From positions 1 to 46,143 of the forward strand of contig JBGTFE010000116.1 of the NCBI GenBank assembly GCA_041747435.1: a stretch of DNA of 46,143 nt, given 5' to 3'. The position numbers and the translations under genes were made by a program. Under the pieces are notes generated by a model. That model did no database searches, was not told the DNA's origin, and saw only the letters and a list, made by a program, of their open reading frames with translations. Origin of the DNA: JBGTFE01 sp041747435. GTDB lineage: Bacteria > Acidobacteriota > Blastocatellia > Pyrinomonadales > Pyrinomonadaceae. Below, piece by piece: positions 32,546-40,618 of this stretch (positions are counted from its first letter, which is position 1; each line of letters starts with the position of its first letter).

Positions 32546-33628
32546 TTACGCTTCGAACGGAGCTTCATTTATTGCCCGAAGAAGTTGCGCGGCGAGCGCC
32601 TGATTGAGCAATCTCAACTTGTCGTATTGCCGGCGCGCTTCGCGAACATCGTTTTGTCCCACGTACGCCAAACCGAGTCCATAATAGGCAAGATCGCTTT
32701 CATTGTTTAGTTTAATAACCTCTTGATAGGATTTTACGGCTTCACCAAAGCGGCTCGTCATTCGATATGCATCGGCGAGATAAAGATGCGCGGTCATCCA
32801 TTGCGGCGCAACTTTTATGGCGTTTTGATATGGCTCGACCGAATCCGAATATTTTCCCTGATTGTAAAATGCGTTTCCGAGCCCGAGAAACGCGTCCGCA
32901 TTTTCCGCGTCGTATTTCAAAACCATTCTATACGCCGCGATTGCCTGTTCCCACTTTTTCAGATCAACGCAAAGATCGCCCAGACTTATTTGACCATCGA
33001 TAAAGTCCGGCTGAATTTTAACTGCCTCGTCAAAAGCCTTTAGCGCTTCGGTATTTCGTCCCAGCTCAGCGTAACTTTTTCCGAGATAGTAATGCGAACG
33101 GTAACTTTTCGCATCGCGTTTCAGCGCTTCGCGAAACGCCAAAACAGCTTCCTCGTAAAGATCCTGATTAAACTGCGCGATTCCCATTTCATAATAGGGC
33201 TGCCATTCGTTGGGACGCAGCGCGATCGCTTTGCGATACATTTCGATCGCTTTTGCGTATTGCCCGTCATAATCGAGCGCATTACCCAAATAAACCAGCG
33301 CGTCGTAATGATCGGGTTTTATTTTGAGAACTTCCAGATAAGAATTTATTGCTTCGAGGTAAAGATCGAGCTCGTAATAACAGTTGCCGAGATTATAATG
33401 AGCATCGGCGCTCTTTGGGTTTATTTTAAGCGCGCGCTGAAACACCTGCGCGGCTTTCGCGTATTCTCCGTCTTCATAAAGCGCGAAAGCCTCGTCATAA
33501 AGTTTCTGGAAAGAATCGACCGCGATTACGGAAATTTCTTCGGTCTGAGCCGGAAGATGCGATTTTGCGAATGCCGCGGGCGCAAAAACTAGCAGACAAA
33601 GAGCGTTTAATAATAAAAATCTTTTCAT
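32546..33628 (-). CDS. Exported TPR-repeat protein
   Basis: 360 residues with signal FLLLNALCLLVFAPAAFA and then about nine tetratricopeptide repeats (residues 43-350): the units ALYEDGEYAKAAQVFQRALKINPKSADAHYNLGNCYYEL, YDGQYAKAIEMYRKAIALRPN and so on show the W/L..LG..Y..A...Y..A....P pattern. It should form a superhelix in the periplasm that binds partner proteins. AAAGG eight bases before ATG 33628 supports the start. Just upstream, CTCCGG-TTCGT-CCGGAG (33641-33657) forms a hairpin close to the ribosome site. Confidence 0.9.
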   Translation of the reverse strand: MKRFLLLNALCLLVFAPAAFAKSHLPAQTEEISVIAVDSFQKLYDEAFALYEDGEYAKAAQVFQRALKINPKSADAHYNLGNCYYELDLYLEAINSYLEVLKIKPDHYDALVYLGNALDYDGQYAKAIEMYRKAIALRPNEWQPYYEMGIAQFNQDLYEEAVLAFREALKRDAKSYRSHYYLGKSYAELGRNTEALKAFDEAVKIQPDFIDGQISLGDLCVDLKKWEQAIAAYRMVLKYDAENADAFLGLGNAFYNQGKYSDSVEPYQNAIKVAPQWMTAHLYLADAYRMTSRFGEAVKSYQEVIKLNNESDLAYYGLGLAYVGQNDVREARRQYDKLRLLNQALAAQLLRAINEAPFEA

Positions 33629-33712
33629 TCGATTACCTTTCTCCGGTTCGTCCGGAGTCCATATTATTAAACGTCAAAATACCGCTGAATATCAAGAACT
33701 TTTTTGGAAATC

Positions 33713-35707
33713 TCATCGATTCAAAACCGGCAATTTTACGTTTGAGCTGTACGCGCCCGTGCGAAAAATCCGTTGCGTCGCTTTTTGAAACTGAGCCGCG
33801 TTTGCCATCTTGTAATTCGGAACAAATTTTTGCGGATTCCGCGCGACAAGCGGAAACCACGTGCTTTGGATCTGGATCATTATGCGATGACCTTTGTTGA
33901 ACGTGTGCGCGACACCCGGCATCACAAACGCGAGCTTCGTCGGAACGTTGGGCGTTAACGGAATTTGTCGTTCAAAGCCATTGCGGAAACGCGCCGGCAT
34001 CGGCTCGCCGCGCAAAAGCATTTGATAACCGCCCGGCTGAAATACGCTCGAAACATAATTATCGGGTGGTTTTATTCGTTCGTCCTGTCCGTTCGGAAGT
34101 TTTTTGCCGGTTAGAGGAAAGTTATAATCGTCCGGAAAAACGTCTATCAGTTTTACGACAAAATCCGAATCAGAACCTGAAGAAGCAATAAACAATTCCG
34201 GTTTGATATCGCCGGCGATCGTAATATCTTCGGTCAAAATATCCGTTCGATAAACGAGAACGTCCGGACGGGTTGAGACAAAACGCTGGTCTTCCGTCAT
34301 AAAATCGCGCGGATAGTTGCGCGTAATTTTTTGCGTGTATGGAACCGGGTTCCACGGATCGGAAACGTATTCGTCATTGCCCGTTTTCGCTTTTGGTTTT
34401 TCCCACGAAAGTCCGCCGTTTGCCGTCAAATAGAGCGATTTTTCCGTTGTATTTTTCGGCGAATATGCGTCGAAAGAGCGCCATTGATGCGAGCCGGTAT
34501 CGAATAGATTTACTTCCTTAATCGCGGCAATATCTCCTTTGTCCTTCAGAAAATGGTTGAAAAACGGAAGCTCCATATTCCGGCGGTAATAATCGCCGGT
34601 TTTCTCGGTGAAATAAGCCGTGCCGAGCCAATCGCCGTCGTTGCGCGACCAGCCGCCGTGATCCCAAGGTCCAACGACGAGGACGTTAAAAATTCCAGGG
34701 TTTTGGCGCTCGATATGCTCGTATGTTCGGAGCGCGCCGTAGAGATCTTCGTTGTCATACCAGCCGCCGACGGTCATTGTCGCGCAAGTAATATTCTTCA
34801 ATTTCGGTAGAATATTGCGGTCCTTCCAAAACTGGTCGTATGTCGGATGCGCCATCATATCGTCCCAAAATTTTATGCGCGTTCCCAAAGCCGTGCCATA
34901 GTAATCGGAAACTTCCTTCAGTCCGCCGAGATTTAAATAAAAATCGTAACCGTCCTGCGTTTGCCGACCTTTCCATGGTTTTATGTAATCGGCGGTCGAG
35001 GTCGGCTGCGGTCTAAATTGCCCGAACCCGTTAAAAAACGAGAAGTTTTGCGCCAGAAACAGAGCGCCGTTATGGTGCATATCGTCGCCGTGGAACCAGT
35101 CGGAAACAGGCGCCTGCGGCGAGCAAGCCTTAAGCGCCGGATGCGAATCGAACGAGCCCGCCGACGCGTAAAATCCCGGATACGAAATCCCGTAAATGCC
35201 AACGCGACCGTTGTTGTTCGGAAGATTCTTGATGAGCCAATCGATCGTGTCGTAAGTATCGGTCGATTCGTCGATCTGCCGCGGCGTGTTATTCGCGATG
35301 TCCGGACGCACGTCTTCGAATTGCCCCTCGGACATCCAGCGCCCGCGCACGTCCTGGTAAACAAAAATATAGCCTTCGCGCGCAAAAAGCATATCCGGAC
35401 CGAGCGAGCCTTTGAACCGGTCATCGTCTTTCTTTACGTCTTTGTCATACGGTCTGACCGCGTAAGGCGTGCGATTGAGCAAGATCGGATACTTTTGCGA
35501 TCTGTTTTTCGGTTCGTAAATTGAAGTAAAAAGCTTTACGCCGTCGCGAACCGTTATATAAACTTCGCGCTTTGTATATTTATCGCGAATGTATTCCGCA
35601 AGTTCGCGCTGCGCTTCGGTTTGCTGCGCTGCGACCAACTGCGGGAAAATGCAAAAAATGGACAAAACCGCAACCAAAAACAATGATCGAAAACGGACAT
35701 TTTTCAT
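33713..35707 (-). CDS. Secreted CocE/NonD family hydrolase (X-Pro dipeptidyl-peptidase S15 type)
   Basis: 664 residues with signal FRSLFLVAVLSIFCIFPQLVAAQ. The alpha/beta-hydrolase domain has VYITVRDGVKLFTSIYEP, an oxyanion YQDVRGRWMSEG block, the nucleophile Ser175 in GISYPG and the His of VGPWDHGGW. The C-terminal jelly-roll (from about residue 430) has YLTANGGLSWEKP, PRDFMTEDQRFVSTRPDVLVYRTD and HRIMIQIQSTWFP. This is the S15/CocE family, which contains glutaryl-acylases, cocaine esterase and X-Pro dipeptidyl peptidases. Substrate is not decided by sequence; next to two secreted aminopeptidases a peptide substrate is plausible. ATG 35707 is used, with GGAAG five bases upstream; a TTG at 35719 is also in frame. 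Confidence 0.92.
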   Translation of the reverse strand: MKNVRFRSLFLVAVLSIFCIFPQLVAAQQTEAQRELAEYIRDKYTKREVYITVRDGVKLFTSIYEPKNRSQKYPILLNRTPYAVRPYDKDVKKDDDRFKGSLGPDMLFAREGYIFVYQDVRGRWMSEGQFEDVRPDIANNTPRQIDESTDTYDTIDWLIKNLPNNNGRVGIYGISYPGFYASAGSFDSHPALKACSPQAPVSDWFHGDDMHHNGALFLAQNFSFFNGFGQFRPQPTSTADYIKPWKGRQTQDGYDFYLNLGGLKEVSDYYGTALGTRIKFWDDMMAHPTYDQFWKDRNILPKLKNITCATMTVGGWYDNEDLYGALRTYEHIERQNPGIFNVLVVGPWDHGGWSRNDGDWLGTAYFTEKTGDYYRRNMELPFFNHFLKDKGDIAAIKEVNLFDTGSHQWRSFDAYSPKNTTEKSLYLTANGGLSWEKPKAKTGNDEYVSDPWNPVPYTQKITRNYPRDFMTEDQRFVSTRPDVLVYRTDILTEDITIAGDIKPELFIASSGSDSDFVVKLIDVFPDDYNFPLTGKKLPNGQDERIKPPDNYVSSVFQPGGYQMLLRGEPMPARFRNGFERQIPLTPNVPTKLAFVMPGVAHTFNKGHRIMIQIQSTWFPLVARNPQKFVPNYKMANAAQFQKATQRIFRTGAYSSNVKLPVLNR

Positions 35708-35801
35708 AGTTTCTTCCAAAAAAAAAGCTTGATATTAAATAAGCCTCATTTTCGCGTTTTATATTTGAAAACGCAATCTAACGAAGACATCCGCTCCGCG
35801 T

Positions 35802-36534
35802 TTATTTGTAGTATTCGATTTTTCGATATGTGATTTCCGTCGGTAGAGTTCCGGCGTCGTTCGCGAGCATCCTCTCTGCCGTTCTCTTCGTCCAGTTGCC
35901 TTCCGCGTCAAGCTCGTATGTATATTTTTCGGATGACGGTTTTCCGTCGCTCGCGACCAATCCGACTAATTCCTCGGTCGGAAGATTTTTCCTTGCCGAA
36001 GACATAGATTGTCAAGAAAACCGGCTCGCCGTCAGCCGAATACATTGTCTCTTTGATAAGGCGTCCGTCCTTGTCGAAATTATATTTAAAACTTTTCAAT
36101 TTCTTGTCCGGGTAAGCTTTCTGCTGGGCAAAAAGTTCCTCGTACAAAGCGTTTTCATCGGCTTTGAAATCAAAAACACTTTTCGTCAACGTTTCGTAGA
36201 CCCTATTGGACACGGGGAGATTCGACCTGACGCCGCGATTGTACCGGTTTTGTTTTTCGTATGTGTAAAAGGTCTCAAAAGGCGAAAGATTCTCGATTTT
36301 CACCCATTCATAAGTTTTTCGCCCTTTCTCATCAAATGTCATTGAGCGCGATCGACTGCGCGACCCTACTTTTAAGACGCCTTTCTTAAGTTTCATCACC
36401 GCGGTATCTTCTTCGATGCTTTTAACCTTTCCGCGTAAATGCTCTATATTCCAGTCGGTTGGCTGAAAGGCAAACGACGAGAGATTACTGAAAGTGACAA
36501 TCAAGAAGATAAATGTGAGTTTCTTGAATTTCAT
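35802..36534 (-). pseudogene. Secreted protein with a frameshift at a five-A run
   Basis: The signal peptide and first about 190 residues (KFKKLTFIFLIVTFSNLSSFAF, then SMTFDEKGRKTYEW, KYNFDKDGRLIKETMYSADGEPVFLTIYVFGK) lie in one frame; the rest (NLPTEELVGLVASDGKPSSEKYTYELDAEGNWTKRT to KIEYYK) lies in another. The switch falls in a run of five A (complement 35986-35990); removing one A joins both parts smoothly as FGKENLPTEELVG. The protein has several 'YD'-like units (YNFDKDGRLIKET, YTYELDAEGNWTKRT) like RHS/YD-repeat proteins. In the sequence as given the main frame reads on into unrelated sequence to 35908. Real mutation, phase-variable tract or sequencing error are all possible. Confidence 0.75.
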
Positions 36535-36556
36535 GATCCTTAATTACATAAATATT

Positions 36557-39301
36557 CTAAACGGGGTTTCGCATTTCGTCGATCATTTTCTTAATTGTTT
36601 GTTTCAAATGCTCAGTCAACGCTTCATATTTTGCCTCACTTCCCATCGCCGAATCAACAATATCCCTCGCGAAAAACGGCTCGCCAAAACGAATTTTTAC
36701 CTTTGCCGGTCGGATTCGCCACGAGCGTCGCGCCCAAACCTTATAAACGCCGTCAAGCGCGACAGGAACGATTGGAAGATCGAGCTCCGTAGCTAGAATA
36801 GCGCCGCCTTTCTTAAATTCATGCAGCTCGCCGTCGAACGCGCGCTGACCTTCGGGATAAATATTCAGAATTTTGCCATTTTTTAAACCGATGGCGCCGG
36901 CTTTCATCGCGCGCATCAATTGCGTATCCGGATCGATCGGTACGACTTGAAGCATCAGGGCGATGGTTTTCATGACCCGACCTTCAAAAAATTCCGCGGC
37001 GCCTACGTGAAACGTATTTTTGAAAACTTCAAACGGATACGTGGAACAAACGACAAACGGATCGAGAAAACTTTGATGATTCGGACAGATCAAAAAAGGC
37101 TTTTTCATCGCTTTGAGATTTTCCAGACCTTCGACTTCGAGCCGCATAAAGCCCTTGCAAAAAAGATTGAAGCCTTTGTAAACCGAAAAGGCGAAACCTG
37201 CGAAAAACGGACGATTTCGCAAGATTGGACGAACTTCCGGCATATCTTCATCGGCTTCGCGGACGATCTTCGACCAATTTAGCGCGGTCGAGACAGCCCC
37301 GGTGCTGTCGCCCGCGTGTTTTTGCACTAACACCACGACATCGGAAACCGTCAAAGCTTTCGCTGCTTCTTCGGCTTCAAATTCAACGGAAAATACTTGT
37401 TCGAGGGCGGCGAAAATCTCAGCGCGGGCAAGCGAATCCAACCCTAGATCGATCTCAAGATTCATGTCCGGATGGATCGTTTCGATTTCGCTTTTAGTTT
37501 GTTTGATAATTGAAACGAGTGCGCGCGCGGCTGGCGTTTCAAGCAATGCGGTGTCGTCCGCCGAAAGTTTCCAAACGCGCGTGTCGCGAATTTGTCTTTC
37601 CGTAAAGCCGGTTGTTTCGATCTCTTTCTTTAGCTCAAAACGTTTGATCTTCCGCGTTGCGGTTCGCGGCAGCGGCTCGGCGCGGATCAAATAATCGCGC
37701 ACGCGCTGGTATTCGGGCAATTCGCGCCCGAGATTATCGAGATCGTATCGTATCGCCTCGCGCGAATTCGCAATGCTGTTTTGTCTCAAATATTCAAAAT
37801 CGGGCACGACGACGGCGACCAATTTTTCCGCGCCGGCGCGCTGTTCGCTCTCATCTTTTACGCCCAAAACCGCCAGTTCTTCGGCGAGCGGTGATTTCAG
37901 ATAATGAACTTCCAGATCTTCGGGATGAACATTTTTGCCTGACGGCAAAACGATGACGTCTTTAGCGCGTCCGACGATGTAAAGATGTCCGTCTTTATCA
38001 AATTTTCCGAGATCGCCCGAGCGAAACCAGCCGTCATCGGTAAATGCTTCTGCGGTCGCTTCGGCGTTGCGGTAATAACCTTTGAAGACCATTTTGCCGC
38101 GGATCAAAACTTCGCCGACGCCTTCTTTATCTGGCGAATCGATCTTGACTTCCGCGTTGAAAAAAGGCTTTCCGACCGAGCCGACGCGATTGTCGTTTTC
38201 GTATGTTGCGGTTGCCGCGCCGGAAGTCTCGGTCAGACCGTAGCCTTGAATAATAGTAAAACCGAGCTTGTTAAAGTCTTCAGCGACGGCTTCATCGAAG
38301 CGCGAACCGGCAGTTACGGCAAAGCGAATATTTCCGCCGAAAGATTCGTGAATTTTCCCGAAAAGTTTTGTTCCGAGATTTATTTTAAAACTGTTTCGAA
38401 GAAAACCGTTTGCGGCGAGCATCGTTTTAAAAAGAAGCTGCACTGCTTTTGGTTTTGCTGCGACGGCGTCGAATATTTTTTTGTGAAATAAATACCAAAG
38501 CCGCGGAACTGTGGTGAGCATCGTCGGCTTAAATTCCTTCATTGCTTTCGAAAGCTCGTCGGGCGTTAATTCCTTCAAATAACCAACTTCGGCGCCGTAA
38601 GTCGGCGCAACCCAAAGATTCACTATCTGCAAATACGCGTGAAAAAGCGGAAGTAAGCTCAAGATCTTTTCTTTTTCTGATAATTTCAAGACTTCAACGA
38701 TGCCGTCGAGCTCAGATGTGATATTTCCGTGCGTCAGCGGAACGCCTTTCGGAGTGCCGGTCGTGCCGCTCGTATAGATCAAAAGCGCCGTGTCTTCGCC
38801 TTCGGCTTTTGGGATTTCGCCGGCGAAGCTTTCGGGGAAATCGGTTTGAGTCCAATCTTCGAATTTTTGAAAGCCGTTTGACGAATTTTCCATTCGCCAG
38901 ACGACCGCCGGAATACGCCTTCCAAGTTTTTCCTGAATTTGATGAAATTTTTCGGTGAGATCGGGCGAAAGAAATGCGATCTTTGCTTCGGAATTTTCGA
39001 GAAAATTTGTTATGGTTTCGATCTCGCCGTGCGGATCGAGCGGCACGCAAACCGCGCCGTGATACAGCGTTGCCAAATAAGCGATCGCCCAACACGGATG
39101 ATTTTCACCGATCAGCGCGACGCGGTCGCCGAATGCGATATTTTCCTGTTTTAAACGAAAAGCGACGGCGCGAATCTGGCGCAGCATTTCGCGGAATGTA
39201 TAAACTTCTTCCTCATCGCCGACCACGCGCATGCCGGTTCGCTCGGCGTGTTTTTCAAACGATGTGATAAGGCGCTGGCAGAATGAGTCGAGCGATTTCA
39301 T
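36557..39301 (-). CDS. Acyl-activating enzyme fused to ACP and PlsC-type acyltransferase
   Basis: 914-residue three-part protein. Residues 1-570 are an AMP-binding long-chain acyl-CoA/ACP synthetase: P-loop LLIYTSGTTGTPKG (about 173-187), GYGLTETSGA, GWFRSGDLGKFD and the Lys-containing TATRKIKRFELKKE. Residues about 585-665 are an acyl carrier domain with the phosphopantetheine Ser in DLGLDSLARAE (about residue 621). The end (about 700-910) is a 1-acylglycerol-phosphate acyltransferase domain with NHQSFLDPF (about 740) and YPEGQRAFDG. It could activate free fatty acids, load them on its own ACP and place them on lysophospholipids, as E. coli Aas does without a built-in ACP. ATG 39301 begins MKSLDSFCQRL; upstream codons are a repeat. 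Confidence 0.93.
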   Translation of the reverse strand: MKSLDSFCQRLITSFEKHAERTGMRVVGDEEEVYTFREMLRQIRAVAFRLKQENIAFGDRVALIGENHPCWAIAYLATLYHGAVCVPLDPHGEIETITNFLENSEAKIAFLSPDLTEKFHQIQEKLGRRIPAVVWRMENSSNGFQKFEDWTQTDFPESFAGEIPKAEGEDTALLIYTSGTTGTPKGVPLTHGNITSELDGIVEVLKLSEKEKILSLLPLFHAYLQIVNLWVAPTYGAEVGYLKELTPDELSKAMKEFKPTMLTTVPRLWYLFHKKIFDAVAAKPKAVQLLFKTMLAANGFLRNSFKINLGTKLFGKIHESFGGNIRFAVTAGSRFDEAVAEDFNKLGFTIIQGYGLTETSGAATATYENDNRVGSVGKPFFNAEVKIDSPDKEGVGEVLIRGKMVFKGYYRNAEATAEAFTDDGWFRSGDLGKFDKDGHLYIVGRAKDVIVLPSGKNVHPEDLEVHYLKSPLAEELAVLGVKDESEQRAGAEKLVAVVVPDFEYLRQNSIANSREAIRYDLDNLGRELPEYQRVRDYLIRAEPLPRTATRKIKRFELKKEIETTGFTERQIRDTRVWKLSADDTALLETPAARALVSIIKQTKSEIETIHPDMNLEIDLGLDSLARAEIFAALEQVFSVEFEAEEAAKALTVSDVVVLVQKHAGDSTGAVSTALNWSKIVREADEDMPEVRPILRNRPFFAGFAFSVYKGFNLFCKGFMRLEVEGLENLKAMKKPFLICPNHQSFLDPFVVCSTYPFEVFKNTFHVGAAEFFEGRVMKTIALMLQVVPIDPDTQLMRAMKAGAIGLKNGKILNIYPEGQRAFDGELHEFKKGGAILATELDLPIVPVALDGVYKVWARRSWRIRPAKVKIRFGEPFFARDIVDSAMGSEAKYEALTEHLKQTIKKMIDEMRNPV

Positions 39302-39305
39302 ATTT

Positions 39306-39425
39306 TGTAGGGGCAGGTCTTGTGCCTGCCCAATGAGCGAAGCGAACATTCACTCAAAGTTGGATATAAGTCACATTTATTAGCGACTTTCGTCGCTTTG
39401 GGCAGGCACAAGACCTGCCCCTACA
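39306..39425. repeat. 120-bp element with perfect 26-bp terminal inverted repeats
   Basis: TGTAGGGGCAGGTCTTGTGC onward (39306-39331) is perfectly complementary to 39400-39425. The inner 68 bases include a small AGCGAC-TTT-CGTCGCT hairpin. It ends against the acyl-activating gene start and the lipid-kinase stop (39428), fitting exactly between the two genes. Confidence 0.9.
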
Positions 39426-39427
39426 GT

Positions 39428-40423
39428 TTATTGCCGAAGCGCCCGAACCTTCAATGCATTCGGCACGATCTCAAAAGTCGCCGGGAGTTTTCCGGGCAAT
39501 TCACCGTCGGTTTCAATGTGAATTTCTTCATCATTAACCGGCGAAACTTCGATACGTTTTGCGAGCGTCGCTTTTACTTCTTCAAGACTAAGATGCGTTC
39601 CGCGATAAAGTGTGTACGCGTTCAGCAAAATTTTCGCCGTTCTGATGTCGCCGATATTGACGACGTCAAAAAGTCCGTCGTTTATTTTTGCATTTGGCGC
39701 GATCTTCATTCCGCCACCGAAAAAACGCGCGTTGCAGACGCAGAAATTTAGCGTATTCAAAGATTTTGCCTCCTGATCGTCTATTTTAACCCGAACCGTC
39801 TTAAATTCGTTCTCCAAAACTTCCTGTAAAGTAGAAACTGCGAAATTCGCGCGCCCGCGAAGCGCGCCGAACGGAAGCCAACGGAAATAATTTTTCGATT
39901 TAACGCGCGAGTTTATTGATGCCGAAAGCCCAAAACTCGAAACATTTAGAAAATACCGCGAAACGGTTTCGTTCTGAAAATTTTGAAAAGTAGCTCGTCC
40001 AACGTCGATCAATTTTGTTTCACCTTCTCGCAAAGCGCGTGCGGCTTCGCGTGTATTCGCCGGAATGCCGAGAGTTCGCCGAAAATCGCCGCCCGTGCCG
40101 GAAGGCAGAATTCCGAGTTCGCAGTCCGTTCCGGTTTCCAAGATTCCATTGGCGACTTCGTTGATCGTGCCGTCGCCGCCGCACGCGATAACAAATTTTC
40201 TTCCCGCTTCGATCGCGCGTTTTGCAAGCAAACTAGCGTCGCCCTGTTTTTTTGTAAAAGCAACGCTGAACGCGCCGAAGTGCGCCCGAAGATTCGACGC
40301 GGTTTCAGCCCAATGCGAAGCGGTCGCGCCGCCAGCCGATTTCGGATTTACGATCACGAGCGGCAGCGCGGAATTCCCGGAAAAACCAGATTTCGCCTCG
40401 GATTTTTCGTTTGATTTTTGCAT
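39428..40423 (-). CDS. Diacylglycerol-kinase-family lipid kinase (YegS/BmrU type)
   Basis: 331-residue cytoplasmic lipid kinase that phosphorylates diacylglycerol or a related lipid with ATP. It has VIVNPKSAGG at the start, the catalytic GGDGTINEVANGI, GILPSGTGGDFRRTLGIP (the normal N of GTGNDF is G here) and the VNVSSFGLSASINSR and FCVCNARFFGGGMKIAPNAKINDGLFDVV blocks of the C-terminal beta-sandwich. The lipid substrate is not decided. Placed next to an acyltransferase fusion protein, it may join glycerolipid remodelling. ATG 40423 (MQKSNEKSEAKSG) is chosen; a GTG at 40483 in frame adds 20 residues from near a dispersed repeat. Confidence 0.9.
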   Translation of the reverse strand: MQKSNEKSEAKSGFSGNSALPLVIVNPKSAGGATASHWAETASNLRAHFGAFSVAFTKKQGDASLLAKRAIEAGRKFVIACGGDGTINEVANGILETGTDCELGILPSGTGGDFRRTLGIPANTREAARALREGETKLIDVGRATFQNFQNETVSRYFLNVSSFGLSASINSRVKSKNYFRWLPFGALRGRANFAVSTLQEVLENEFKTVRVKIDDQEAKSLNTLNFCVCNARFFGGGMKIAPNAKINDGLFDVVNIGDIRTAKILLNAYTLYRGTHLSLEEVKATLAKRIEVSPVNDEEIHIETDGELPGKLPATFEIVPNALKVRALRQ

Positions 40424-40505
40424 TGAAACGGCTTCTAGTTGTTTAACTTTTTTCCGTCGGCAAGTCAATAATGGAGCGCACACGCCGTCGTCTGCGATGA
40501 ACGAG

Positions 40506-40566
40506 GAGCGTTAGAAAAGCGGTAGATTGCCTTGCAATCTTTGCGGACGAGGGCGTCCGCGCTCCA
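40506..40566. repeat. Short element of the GGAGCGC family
   Basis: GGAGCG at one end and CGCTCC at the other; inside are the small palindromes AGATTGC-CTT-GCAATCT and GCGGAC-GAGGGC-GTCCGC. Related to 25127-25234, which shares the AGATTGC and CGCGCTCC words. Confidence 0.65.
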
Positions 40567-40569
40567 AAG

Positions 40570-40593
40570 AAAAAGGCGGAATCGCTTCCGCCC
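40570..40593 (-). terminator. Rho-independent terminator of the M24 peptidase gene
   Basis: GGCGGAA (40576-40582) and TTCCGCC (40587-40593) around TCGC; on the minus strand the stem is followed by five T residues (A-run at 40571-40575). It lies 26 bases after the stop of the M24 aminopeptidase. Confidence 0.85.
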
Positions 40594-40618
40594 CGAAGAA
40601 TATTCACCTGGAATCAAC

